From Gammaproteobacteria bacterium UBA4475 (GTDB lineage Bacteria > Pseudomonadota > Gammaproteobacteria > Pseudomonadales > Azotimanducaceae), in contig DGOD01000256.1 of the NCBI GenBank assembly GCA_002389265.1, positions 1 to 12,645 of the forward strand: DNA of 12,645 nt, read 5' to 3'. The position numbers were made by a program, and so were the translations under genes. The notes beneath the pieces are model-generated. The model was not told where the DNA came from, did not search any database, and saw nothing but the letters and a program-made list of their open reading frames with translations. The first letter of the stretch is position 1, and every line of letters starts with the position of its first letter. Of the stretch, positions 1 through 7,846 are shown one piece after another.

Positions 1-420
1 TTACGACGAACTGCCGACGGTCGGCTGTTGGTGCGCTCAGCCCATAGTTACGAAAGCGAGTTGGCTACCGCAAAAGTTACCGCGCTGTTGCAAGATCGGC
101 TCTGGCGGCGTTTCCCTAGCCTCAAAGGTCAAGCTTTTGAACATGTCTGGGGTGGTGCAGTGGGTATCACCTTTAATGGCGCCCCAGTGTGGGGTGAGCA
201 ACAACCCGGGTTGTTTATTTCGGGTGGTTGCAACGGTGGTGGTACGGTGAAAGGAACGCTGTTGGGCAAGCTTCTCGCCGAGTCGGCTCTGGGTTACAGC
301 GTGCCTGATGTGGCGGGGCTGTTTGGTTCGCCCAGTTGGATGCCGCCTGAACCGCTGCGTCGCATTGGCTTTCATGCCAATGCGGCGCTGGAAAGCTGGC
401 AGGGTAGGCAAGAACTGTAG
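1..420 (+). CDS. FAD-dependent oxidoreductase (DAO family), C-terminal part
   Basis: The reading frame is open from the first base, so the 5' end and the N-terminal FAD-binding Rossmann motif lie outside the window; the stop is TAG at 418-420. About 139 residues remain. They start with LRRTADGRLLVRSAHSYESE, a stretch typical of the substrate domain of DAO-type flavoproteins. Near the C-terminus is the glycine-rich segment ISGGCNGGGTVKGTLLGKLLAE, which in this family packs against the flavin. Family members oxidise the C-N bond of glycine, sarcosine, D-amino acids or other amines, using FAD and usually passing electrons to oxygen or the respiratory chain. The substrate cannot be told from this fragment. 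The NhaC-type carrier starts 61 bases downstream on the same strand, so the two may form an operon for uptake and oxidation of an amine or amino acid (inference). No terminator is visible between them. Confidence 0.85.
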   Translation, partial: LRRTADGRLLVRSAHSYESELATAKVTALLQDRLWRRFPSLKGQAFEHVWGGAVGITFNGAPVWGEQQPGLFISGGCNGGGTVKGTLLGKLLAESALGYSVPDVAGLFGSPSWMPPEPLRRIGFHANAALESWQGRQEL

Positions 421-481
421 TTGCTCGGCATTTTCTGGCGACTTTTCTCAATGGTACGAACCGGTTTAAGAGGAATGAGTC

Positions 482-1888
482 ATGGAAGTAACAGATTATA
501 TTGGTCCCCTGTCTTTGGTACCCGCCGGCGTCGCTGTGTTTTTGGCTTTTGTTACGCGCAATACTGTGTTTTCACTGGCGGCCGCGTGCCTGGTGGGCGT
601 GCTGATCGCTGGCGAAGGCTTGTTGGGGTTTCCGAAGCTGCTGGTGGGTGCGCTCGGCAATGACGGTTTCTCGTGGATTCTACTGTTAGAGTTTTTTATC
701 GGCATTCTGTTGGCATTCTTTCAGCGCACCGGCGCCATTTCGAATTTTTCGAGCTTTATTGAGCGACGCCGAATGACCCGCAAGCGGATCCAGTTAATAT
801 CCTGGTTTATGGGTCTGTTTGTATACTTCAGTGATTACTTCAGCCCACTGTTTGTGGGCTCGACCATGCGTAATCTGTCAGACCGATTCAAAATTTCTCG
901 CGAGAAACTCGCCTACATTTGTGACTCAACCTCAGCCCCCGTGAGTATTTTAGTGCCGTTCACTGGTTGGGCAGTGTTCGTGGCGGGGCTCACCATCGGG
1001 ATGGGTCCAGTGTTAGACGTCGGCGATGCCATGAGTTTTTTCATTACCGCAATTCCCTTTAATATTTATCCCATACTGTCGGTGCTGATGGTGGGTTTGA
1101 TTGCCGCGGGTATGATTCCAGATTTTGGGCCAATGAAGCGTGCCGAACAGCGCGCTCAGTTAGAAGGCAAGGTGGTTCGTGATGGTGGCGAGCCGCTGAT
1201 GGCGGCGGAGCTCACCGAAATAGAAGCTGCCGTCGGTATCCGCACCAGCTTGTTCTGGAACTTCATCTTTCCGGTGGTGATCGTGATTGGATTTGCGGTA
1301 GGTTCCATTATGCTGACTTCAAGCGCAAAACCTCTCGAGGCATTTATGCTGGCGACATTCGTTCTGGCGATCATCATGCGGATTCAGGGGGTTGTTCTGA
1401 ACGAGATCACCTCGACCGCTATGTTGGGCATTAAAGGGATTATGCCGGCGGTGGTGATTTTGGCTTTTGCCTATGCGCTGAATGATCTGTCCGCCGCCCT
1501 CAACACCGCAGACTATATTGTTTCGGTATCTAAATCTTGGCTGACGCCCGCTATGTTGCCAGTGCTGGTATTCTTGATATCTGGCCTGATTGCTTTTTCT
1601 ACTGGCACCTCTTGGGGCACATACGCGATTATGATTCCCATTTCAGTCCCCATGGCTTTCAGCTTTTCCGGTGGTGAATTATCGACGCTGGTGTATGCCA
1701 CCCTGGCAGCAACAGCGGGTGGTGGCGTGTTTGGCGACCATTGTTCGCCACTCTCTGATACTTCGATTTTGGCTTCTACGGGTGCAGCCTCTGACCACAT
1801 GGACCATATTAAAACTCAGCTACCCTATTCTCTGCTGGTGGGTTTGATCAGCGTGCTGGCTTATCTGTGGCTGGGCATGAGTCTGTAG
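482..1888 (+). CDS. NhaC-family Na+/H+ antiporter-like membrane carrier
   Basis: A 468-residue, very hydrophobic inner-membrane protein with about a dozen predicted membrane segments. AGGA at 471-474, 7 bases before the ATG, supports the start. The clearest family mark is GDHCSPLSDTSILAST at residues 418-433, with a second conserved stretch around residues 148-163 (DSTSAPVSILVPFTGW) and FSTGTSWGT at 372-380; these are hallmark regions of NhaC carriers. A polar cytoplasmic loop lies at about 216-255. Family members exchange Na+ for H+, but the same family includes organic-solute carriers such as malate/lactate antiporters and amino-acid transporters. The oxidase gene just upstream makes an amino-acid or amine carrier at least as likely as housekeeping sodium export. 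Length is normal for the family. Family assignment is firm; substrate is unknown. Confidence 0.9.
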   Translation: MEVTDYIGPLSLVPAGVAVFLAFVTRNTVFSLAAACLVGVLIAGEGLLGFPKLLVGALGNDGFSWILLLEFFIGILLAFFQRTGAISNFSSFIERRRMTRKRIQLISWFMGLFVYFSDYFSPLFVGSTMRNLSDRFKISREKLAYICDSTSAPVSILVPFTGWAVFVAGLTIGMGPVLDVGDAMSFFITAIPFNIYPILSVLMVGLIAAGMIPDFGPMKRAEQRAQLEGKVVRDGGEPLMAAELTEIEAAVGIRTSLFWNFIFPVVIVIGFAVGSIMLTSSAKPLEAFMLATFVLAIIMRIQGVVLNEITSTAMLGIKGIMPAVVILAFAYALNDLSAALNTADYIVSVSKSWLTPAMLPVLVFLISGLIAFSTGTSWGTYAIMIPISVPMAFSFSGGELSTLVYATLAATAGGGVFGDHCSPLSDTSILASTGAASDHMDHIKTQLPYSLLVGLISVLAYLWLGMSL

Positions 1889-2056
1889 TGCTGAGCGCCA
1901 AGACTAGTGGCGGATAAGTATGGTTAGCAAAAGCGGGGAAGGTAAGTTGGGCTTACTAACTGTACTTTCCAAAACGATAAGTTAAGATACTAAATTACTG
2001 CTCGATAGAGCGAAACGTCAACTGACACTGAACTCTAAGGCCCGGATTGTTAACCT

Positions 2057-2632
2057 ATGACAACGAAACACCTAGACATAGGTTGCGGCTCTACGGCCAG
2101 AAACCCCTTTAATCAAGAGCAATTATTCGGCGTCGATATTATCGATCAAGCCGTCGACTTTAACTATCGTCAGTGTAACGTGACCCTCGAGCCGCTGCCC
2201 TTCGCTGATAATTTTTTCGATTCGGTGTCGGCTTATGACTTCTTAGAGCATGTTCCCAGGCTCATTGTTAAAGATAATAAAACGGTATTTCCTTTTATTG
2301 AATTAATGAACGAGATCCATAGGGTGCTAAAGCCTGGTGGTCAGCTCTATGCCATCACGCCTTGTTACCCCAGGGCCGAAACCTTTGTTGATCCCACTCA
2401 TGTAAATTTTATCGCGGCGAAAACCCATCGTTATTTTTGTGGGTCTAATCCGGGGGCGAAGGTTTACGGGTTTAACGGCGTATTTGAAGAGTTGCAAGTA
2501 AAACGTATTCGTTTTTCCCAAGGCATCGATAAGGGTTACTCGAAGCTGCGACAAAAAATCGACGACATTTACTACTCGATTTATTTCACGAAAAAAGGCC
2601 ATGTGCTCTGGCATTTCGCGGCGGTCAAATAG
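2057..2632 (+). CDS. class I SAM-dependent methyltransferase
   Basis: A 191-residue soluble protein. The SAM-binding motif I is LDIGCGS (residues 6-12), the acidic motif II residue is D28 in FGVDI, the motif IV region is FDSVSAYDFLEHV (54-66), and LKPGG (91-95) is the usual post-motif turn, all in the order of the Methyltransf_11 type. A later stretch, ETFVDPTHVNF (108-118), probably belongs to the substrate pocket. The protein starts almost directly at motif I, so it is near the lower size limit for the fold. The ATG at 2057 has no good Shine-Dalgarno; the nearest purine run (AAGG, about 2037) is too far away. Hand counts of three 60-base lines give 40-42% GC, against 53-57% in two lines from the flanking genes, which fits a recent import. 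It is convergent with the next gene. Methyl acceptor unknown. Confidence 0.85.
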   Translation: MTTKHLDIGCGSTARNPFNQEQLFGVDIIDQAVDFNYRQCNVTLEPLPFADNFFDSVSAYDFLEHVPRLIVKDNKTVFPFIELMNEIHRVLKPGGQLYAITPCYPRAETFVDPTHVNFIAAKTHRYFCGSNPGAKVYGFNGVFEELQVKRIRFSQGIDKGYSKLRQKIDDIYYSIYFTKKGHVLWHFAAVK

Positions 2633-2674
2633 CCTAACCTCGGTGCTGCTGCGCCAGGTCAGTAGGCCGTCTCT

Positions 2675-3880
2675 TTATAGGGTGGGCTGCGTCTCAGGCT
2701 CATGATAGTCGGGCTCGGTTTGTAGCTCTCCTGCCGCGATGGCAGTGTTCAGACTTTCATAGTTAGCTGCAGACAGTGCATAACCCGCCAGCCGGGGATC
2801 GTCAGCCTTGATGCGATAGGATCGAAACACGGCTGGGCTGGGACCGAAAGGACTCGGGATGGTCCAAGGTGAGATGTATTCCCAGACCACCCGATGGTCG
2901 ACGGTAACCTCGAATAATCGACCGCTGGCACCTTCTGTAATCAATGTGTTGCCGTTGGCCAGGCGCTGACAACCACTGACCATGAAGCTGTAAAATGCCA
3001 GTACGGTGGGGTTGCTGTAGCTCCAAACAAACTCATAAGTCTCAGGATTGATCTCGACAATACGGGAATAACTTGGTCCGCGTTTTCGGTGGCAGCCATT
3101 GTCAAACACCAAAATGTTGCCGTTAGCCAGTCGCTGAGCATTGTGCTGGTGCGACAGTTCAGCAGGTCCCCAACGTTTCATGTCATGTTCGTTGTGGGTC
3201 TGGCTGCCACCCCAGCGCCATTTAATGTCACCGCTATCAGCATCCACCAGGATCACCGTGCTGGTGAGGCGCAAGCTAATCAGCCAGTCGCCATTCGGCA
3301 TGACCTCCAAGGAGTTAGCGTGGGTCCATTCTTTGTGACTCTCGAGGGGGCAAATGACCTCTTCGTTGAAATCCAGATGCTCCCAGGAGTGCCACTCGTG
3401 GAGGAGTTTGCCGGCCTGGTCAATCTCTCGAACCACATCGCCCCACATTAATTCGGGGTCTTCATCGTGATGGTGACCGCCGCGGACTTGCGCGCAGATC
3501 GCTTGCGGCATTAGCTCCCAGGCAAGATACAGCGTATTGCCATTGTCCAGGCGCACATAGTCATGGTGCTGAGTCAGGTCGCGATGTTCCCACACAGTAT
3601 TGCCCCCGGCATCAAGCTCTATCATGGCGCCAGCGGAACCGCCGATTTTTTCCCGACCCGCTGCGTCGGCGGGGGGCAGGGTCTGGATCAGGAGGTGGCC
3701 ATTGGCCAGCAATTTAACGTGTTGGATGCCTTCGGGGTGATGCCATTGATGGACGATTTGCCCCTGTGGGTCGATGATGCTGGCGTGATGACCGCGGACC
3801 GAGGAGAACAACGTATAGCCGCCGTCACTGCCTGATTCACTGTGAGTGAGACCGATGGGGCGATGGGTTAACCAGGCCAT
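2675..3880 (-). CDS. arylsulfotransferase-like (ASST) beta-propeller protein
   Basis: 401 residues built from repeated propeller blades. Each has an acidic/Gly turn, then V/L-x-W/E-W, then a motif ending in NG[NHD]: about residues 37-67, 89-119, 153-202, 212-260 and 277-316, with a last half-blade at 325-338. Blades four and five share QRLANGN. A histidine precedes the NG turn in four of the five blades (H54, H106, H187, H246), as in arylsulfotransferase-like proteins, where histidines carry and stabilise the transferred sulfate. Known bacterial ASST moves sulfate between phenols in the periplasm without PAPS. Here the N-terminus (MAWLTHRPIGLTHSES) shows no signal peptide, so a periplasmic site is not supported. 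The start is the first in-frame ATG; upstream pairing with 16S rRNA is weak. Enzymatic activity is not shown by sequence; a binding propeller is an alternative. Confidence 0.75.
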   Translation of the reverse strand: MAWLTHRPIGLTHSESGSDGGYTLFSSVRGHHASIIDPQGQIVHQWHHPEGIQHVKLLANGHLLIQTLPPADAAGREKIGGSAGAMIELDAGGNTVWEHRDLTQHHDYVRLDNGNTLYLAWELMPQAICAQVRGGHHHDEDPELMWGDVVREIDQAGKLLHEWHSWEHLDFNEEVICPLESHKEWTHANSLEVMPNGDWLISLRLTSTVILVDADSGDIKWRWGGSQTHNEHDMKRWGPAELSHQHNAQRLANGNILVFDNGCHRKRGPSYSRIVEINPETYEFVWSYSNPTVLAFYSFMVSGCQRLANGNTLITEGASGRLFEVTVDHRVVWEYISPWTIPSPFGPSPAVFRSYRIKADDPRLAGYALSAANYESLNTAIAAGELQTEPDYHEPETQPTL

Positions 3881-3983
3881 AGAGGATCCAGAGCATAAAA
3901 GACCTCCAGCTTACGAAAGGTCTCGATTAATTTCCATGAAAAGTCCATTGACCGGATATGGGTTCTGGTGGCATTGGCGGCGA

Positions 3984-4015
3984 TGCTATAGATCATGATT
4001 TCCAGCTGGTATAGT
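3984..4015 (+). promoter_or_regulatory. candidate extended -10 promoters for the MATE gene
   Basis: Two extended -10 elements sit in the divergent gap: TGC-TATAGA at 3984-3992 and TGG-TATAGT at 4007-4015. Neither has a good TTGACA-like -35 at 16-18 bases, which extended -10 promoters can tolerate. They are 43-66 bases upstream of the proposed MATE start. Assigned by eye only. Confidence 0.35.
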
Positions 4016-4057
4016 CGTGAGGACGTTTTTGCCGCCTGACGGGCGGTGCAACCACTT

Positions 4058-5443
4058 ATGCTAACCAGGTACGTAGATTACATTATGGCGGCACAAGGCT
4101 TTACCCAGGGTTCCATCAAGCGACACGTCATGAAGCTGTCATCGGTGATGATTGTCGGTTTTCTCGCAATGACGTTGGGCTCCTTAGTGGAAGTCTTCTA
4201 TCTGGGGATGGTGGGTAAGCTCGAGCTGGCAGCCATTGCCTTCTCCTTTCCTCTGGTGATGGCCCTGAATGGCATCACTCGCGGCCTGGGTGTTGGCGCG
4301 GCATCCTTGATCGCTCGATCCATGGGCGAAGGTCATCGCGAGCAAGCGGCGCTGCTGGTGACCCATTGTTACCTGTTAATTATCGGCTTTGCTGTGAGCT
4401 TCAGTCTGGCCGGGCAATTTCTTGTGGATGATCTGTTTCGGTTGATCGGTGCGCGTGGTGAAGTGTTAGCGCTAGCCAGTGGCTATGCCCATATTTGGCT
4501 GCTGGGATTCCCCTTGATGGGTTTTGCACTGGCGTCTAACGGTCTGATACGGGCGTTTGGGAATGCTACGTATCCGGGCTATATCATGACAATCGGCCCG
4601 TTAGTGCAGGTGTTGCTCGGCCCGATTTTAATCTTTGGCTGGTTCGGCCTGCCGGCGATGGGCTTGCAGGGTGCGGCGCTGACATTTGTCATGAGTGCCT
4701 TTTGCCAGTTTCTTCTGGCACTCTATTGGTTTCTCATTAAAGAACGCTTGATGCGTTTAACATTTGAGGGCTTGATCGCGTCGATGACCGGTATTCTTCA
4801 GGTCGGTATACCGGCCTCGGCGACTAATCTGATTCAGCCAGTATCCGCTGGTGTCGTCACTTGGTTACTAGCGGGCTACGGGGTATCGGTGGTGGCGGGC
4901 TTTGGCGTGGCGAGTCGCATTGAGTCTGTTGTGGGTATGGTGGTCATCGGTATATCCACCAGCGTGGTGCCTTTGGTTGGACAGAACTGGGGTGCCTATC
5001 AATTCGATCGTGTCCGTGAGGCGCTGAATACGTGTTATCAGGCTTGTCTCGCCTGGGGTGTCGTCGCGGCAATCATCATGTGGATCGGGGCGCCATTCTT
5101 TGTCAGCCTGATTAATGCTGACCCCGATCTGGTCGAATCGGCGGTGATGTTTTTGTATATCATTCCGATTAGCATTGGCTTTATGGGGATGTTGACGGTC
5201 TCGACTCATAGCTTCAATGCCTTGCGGCGCCCGGGACCAGCTTTACTGCTGTCTCTGGCGCGCCTGCTGGTCATCTACATTCCCTTGGCATTACTGGGTA
5301 GTTATTATTGGGGGTATGTCGGCGTATTTGTAGCTACAGCCGCGACCAATGTTTTGGTAGGTGTTCTGGGTTATGCCTGGAACCGGAAGGTGCTGGCGAC
5401 GGAGCAGGCCAGCATGATTGCTAGTCGTGCTTTGAGCCCCTAG
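4058..5443 (+). CDS. MATE family multidrug/cation efflux transporter
   Basis: About 461 residues with twelve hydrophobic segments expected, an inner-membrane secondary transporter that exports cationic or other small organic molecules using H+ or Na+. The N-terminal TQGSIKRHVMKLSSVMIVGF is the usual entry to the first helix of MATE proteins, and GLGVGAASLIARSMGEG (about residues 76-92) is the conserved loop after helix two; the two halves show the internal symmetry of the family. The start is uncertain: GTG at 4046, ATG at 4058 and ATG at 4085 are all in frame. I chose 4058 because a GGGCGG run lies at 4041-4046, although its spacing is long; 4085 would still leave the whole first helix. The next gene follows after 14-17 bases and is probably translated from the same message. 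Substrate not predictable. Confidence 0.9.
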   Translation: MLTRYVDYIMAAQGFTQGSIKRHVMKLSSVMIVGFLAMTLGSLVEVFYLGMVGKLELAAIAFSFPLVMALNGITRGLGVGAASLIARSMGEGHREQAALLVTHCYLLIIGFAVSFSLAGQFLVDDLFRLIGARGEVLALASGYAHIWLLGFPLMGFALASNGLIRAFGNATYPGYIMTIGPLVQVLLGPILIFGWFGLPAMGLQGAALTFVMSAFCQFLLALYWFLIKERLMRLTFEGLIASMTGILQVGIPASATNLIQPVSAGVVTWLLAGYGVSVVAGFGVASRIESVVGMVVIGISTSVVPLVGQNWGAYQFDRVREALNTCYQACLAWGVVAAIIMWIGAPFFVSLINADPDLVESAVMFLYIIPISIGFMGMLTVSTHSFNALRRPGPALLLSLARLLVIYIPLALLGSYYWGYVGVFVATAATNVLVGVLGYAWNRKVLATEQASMIASRALSP

Positions 5444-5460
5444 TCAACGGGCTGGGGTTG

Positions 5461-6705
5461 ATGGGTAACACTAAATTGGAGCAGACTAAATTGGTGAGTA
5501 GAATTTTCGCAGCGATCCGTATCACCTTCAGCGCGAGTTTGTCAGGGATTGTGATGCTGCTGACAATGATGTTTTCTGTGGTGGCTGGCGCCGATTATTT
5601 TCCTGGTCAGAATTGGCAGTCAAAATCGCCCGCGGCGGCGGGCTTTGTGCCTGAGAAGTTGGCTGCTGCGATTACGTTAGCCAAAGCGCATGAAACGCGT
5701 TTGCCGGAACAGTTGGCAAAGTACCTGGACGTGAGGGATTTGCCGAAAGTCAGGTCCATGTATGCCTTTACTAACGAGCCCTTCGATGAGGTGATAGGCC
5801 CCATGGCGCCCCGTGGGCCCTTCACGGGCATGGTAATCAAGGGTGGCTACATCATCGCCCAATGGGGTGATGTTGCGCGGGTTGATATGACCCACAGTAT
5901 TTCGAAAACCTTTCTGTCGAGCGTCGCGGGTTTGGCCGTCGATGCCGGCTTAATTAGGAGCGTGGATGATCGGGTTGGCCCCTATGTGCCGACCGCGCTG
6001 TTTGAAGGTGAGCATAATAGTCAAATTACCTGGGATCATTTGCTGCGCCAGACCAGCTTCTGGCGCGGTACCCTGTGGGGCAAACCCGATTGGGCCGATC
6101 GTCCTGGTAAGGAACCCTGGGCGGAATTTGCCCGTGAGACGCCGGCCCCCGGGACTGAGTGGAAATACAATGATGTTCGGGTCAATGTGTTGGCGCTGGC
6201 GTTGTTACATGTCTGGCGCCAACCCTTGCCAGTGGTGCTCAAAGAGCGTCTGATGGATCGAATCGGCGCTTCCAATACCTGGCGCTGGCATGGTTACGAC
6301 AATGCCTGGATCGAACTGGATGGCCAGCAGATGCAGTCAGTGACTGGCGGCGGACATTGGGGTGGAGGGATGTTTATTTCGGCGCTGGATCTGGGTCGAC
6401 TGGGCTTGTTGGCCCTGCACAAGGGGCAGTGGCAAGATCAGCAAGTCCTCTCAACGGACTGGATACGACAGTCACGAACGCCGACCTCAGTCCAACCAAC
6501 CTATGGGTATATGAATTATTTTCTTAACACCGATCAAACGTTATTGCCCAGTCAGCGGGCCAGTAGTTATTACTTTGCCGGTGCCGGGTCGAATATCATT
6601 TTTGTGGATGAAGCTAATGATCTCGTGGTGGTGCTGCGCTGGATCGACAATAAGGCACTGGATCAGGTGCTGCAGGCTATCACCGGGGCTTTGATCAAAT
6701 CCTGA
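5461..6705 (+). CDS. exported serine hydrolase, beta-lactamase / 6-aminohexanoate-dimer hydrolase-like fold
   Basis: 414 residues from ATG 5461 (TTG at 5458 and GTG at 5494 are in-frame alternatives; the latter has GGAG 12 bases upstream and gives a more standard signal peptide). Residues 20-44 form a hydrophobic segment ending VVAGA before DYFPG, a likely signal peptidase I site, so the enzyme should be periplasmic or secreted. The catalytic SxxK is SISK (S146, K149); the second-motif tyrosine is Y237 in KYND; GGGHWGGG (296-303) takes the place of the third KTG-like motif. This set fits class C beta-lactamase relatives acting as esterases, amidases or oligomer hydrolases, not true beta-lactamases. 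Natural substrate unknown. It follows the MATE gene by 17 bases, so co-expression is likely. Confidence 0.82.
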   Translation: MGNTKLEQTKLVSRIFAAIRITFSASLSGIVMLLTMMFSVVAGADYFPGQNWQSKSPAAAGFVPEKLAAAITLAKAHETRLPEQLAKYLDVRDLPKVRSMYAFTNEPFDEVIGPMAPRGPFTGMVIKGGYIIAQWGDVARVDMTHSISKTFLSSVAGLAVDAGLIRSVDDRVGPYVPTALFEGEHNSQITWDHLLRQTSFWRGTLWGKPDWADRPGKEPWAEFARETPAPGTEWKYNDVRVNVLALALLHVWRQPLPVVLKERLMDRIGASNTWRWHGYDNAWIELDGQQMQSVTGGGHWGGGMFISALDLGRLGLLALHKGQWQDQQVLSTDWIRQSRTPTSVQPTYGYMNYFLNTDQTLLPSQRASSYYFAGAGSNIIFVDEANDLVVVLRWIDNKALDQVLQAITGALIKS

Positions 6706-6794
6706 TCGAATCTTGCATTAACGATAGAAGCTGGTTTTTTGTGAGACGGATCTTTATTCTCTGGTCTTGGTCTTTTGTCCGCAACGATAGCGTT

Positions 6795-6844
6795 CGACTT
6801 TCGAAGTCGCTCAGGTCACGGCAGACCGGTGAATGCAGGCCGGT
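6795..6844. repeat. two short inverted repeats upstream of the SDR gene
   Basis: The 199-base gap between the hydrolase and the dehydrogenase holds two small dyads: CGACTT-TCG-AAGTCG at 6795-6809 (6-bp perfect arms) and ACCGG-10 bases-CCGGT at 6825-6844. Neither is followed by a T-run, so they are not terminators. They could be operator sites or mRNA leader hairpins for the downstream gene, 60 or more bases away, or chance. No convincing sigma-70 promoter was recognised in this gap. Confidence 0.35.
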
Positions 6845-6904
6845 TAGCCACAATGTAGTGAAGCATTTTTTAATCAATCTAATGAACCCTAGGGAGAAAG
6901 CAAA

Positions 6905-7789
6905 ATGGATAGTTTTAGAGATAAAGTCGTTATTGTCACGGGCGCCGGTGGCGGCTTGGGTCGCGCTCACGCCATGGAGTTCGCTCGACGGGGCGCCAAG
7001 GTTGTGGTCAACGATCTAGGCAGCAGTGCCGATGGCAGTGGTGCCAGCGATATGGCCGACCAGGTTGTCGAAGAGATTCGTCAGGCCGGCGGTATTGCGA
7101 TTGCCAATAAAGCGTCTGTTTCTGATCGAGTTGCCGCAAAATCCATTGTTGACGATGCGGTTAGCGAATTCGGCACCGTGGATATTCTGGTGAATAACGC
7201 CGGGATTCTGCGCGACAAGTCCTTTAAAAACATGTCTCTCGATGATTGGGATCTGGTGATGAATGTTCACCTGAACGGCACCGCCTATGTAACCCATGCG
7301 GCTTGGCCCATTATGTACGAGAAGAACTACGGCCGAATTTTATTTACCAGTTCGACTTCCGGTATATTCGGCAATTTTGGTCAGGCTAACTATGGCGCAG
7401 CAAAGATGGGCATGCTCGGTCTGATGAATGTTCTGGCGATTGAAGGTGCTTCCCATAACATCAAGGTGAACACGCTGGCACCAGCGGCAGCTACCCGTTT
7501 GACCAACACCATTCCTGGACGAGATGAGGACCTGAGCAATGTTGATCCAGTTCGTGCACCGGATCTCGTGACACCAGCCGTGTTGTTTATGTGTCGTGAA
7601 GATGCTCCTACCAACAAAACCATTATGGCCAGTGGCGGTAATTTTGCCATTGCCGGTATCTTCAAAAATGATGGCGTCGCCTATGGTGTTGACGCAACGC
7701 TTGAGCGTCTGTTGGCTGACGAAGATCAATTGCTGGATATGAGTGATGCGCACGAAGGCTGGGATCGAGCAGGTTCTGCCGCACGTTAG
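6905..7789 (+). CDS. SDR-family 3-hydroxyacyl-CoA dehydrogenase-like protein (MFE-2 dehydrogenase type)
   Basis: 294 residues, cytoplasmic. GGGAG about 8 bases before the ATG supports the start. It has the classical SDR layout: NAD-binding TGAGGGLGR (12-20), D37 in VVNDLG (an NAD-preferring acidic residue), NNAG (97-100), N120, and the catalytic S150, Y163 and K167 in YGAAK. The segment SGIFGNFGQANYGAAK and the C-terminal region after residue 230 resemble the dehydrogenase domain of peroxisomal multifunctional enzyme type 2 / 17-beta-HSD4, which oxidises (3R)-hydroxyacyl-CoA to the 3-keto form. Unlike MFE-2 it stops after this domain, with no hydratase or SCP2 part. A standalone hydratase-fold protein lies at the right end of the window. 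It has its own leader of 199 bases and a strong terminator, so it looks monocistronic. Exact acyl substrate unknown. Confidence 0.85.
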   Translation: MDSFRDKVVIVTGAGGGLGRAHAMEFARRGAKVVVNDLGSSADGSGASDMADQVVEEIRQAGGIAIANKASVSDRVAAKSIVDDAVSEFGTVDILVNNAGILRDKSFKNMSLDDWDLVMNVHLNGTAYVTHAAWPIMYEKNYGRILFTSSTSGIFGNFGQANYGAAKMGMLGLMNVLAIEGASHNIKVNTLAPAAATRLTNTIPGRDEDLSNVDPVRAPDLVTPAVLFMCREDAPTNKTIMASGGNFAIAGIFKNDGVAYGVDATLERLLADEDQLLDMSDAHEGWDRAGSAAR

Positions 7790-7798
7790 CAAACGATG

Positions 7799-7843
7799 CG
7801 ATAGTGGCGAGCCGATAGGCTTGCCACTATCGTTATAGTTTTT
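7799..7843 (+). terminator. rho-independent terminator of the SDR gene
   Basis: A 15-bp stem with one G-U pair: 7799-7813 pairs with 7818-7832 around a GATA loop, followed by a T-rich tail at 7833-7843 (TTATAGTTTTT). It begins 9 bases after the SDR stop codon. On the other strand the stem is followed by only a short T-run, so it may help end the convergent DHFR transcript but is built mainly for the plus strand. Confidence 0.88.
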
Positions 7844-7846
7844 GAG

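Noticed and set aside
1889..1965. Possible terminator after the NhaC gene (CGCCA/TGGCG and GTAAG/CTTAC short arms)
   Set aside because: Stems are only 5 bp, alternative pairings compete, and no T-run follows.
3089..3451. 120-codon plus-strand frame within the arylsulfotransferase-like gene
   Set aside because: The minus-strand propeller repeats are unambiguous; the opposite frame has no recognisable features.
4031..4047. CCGCC-N5-GGCGG hairpin just before the MATE start
   Set aside because: Only 5 bp, no T-run, and too close to the start codon to call a terminator; may be chance.
5461..6705. Calling the serine hydrolase a true class C beta-lactamase (resistance gene)
   Set aside because: It has SxxK and a Tyr motif but GGHWGG in place of KTG, and resembles esterase/oligomer hydrolase relatives; antibiotic hydrolysis is not supported.
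7340..7792. 150-codon open frame antisense to the SDR gene
   Set aside because: The plus-strand SDR has complete catalytic motifs and a ribosome site; the antisense product is unlike any family I know and has no upstream signals.
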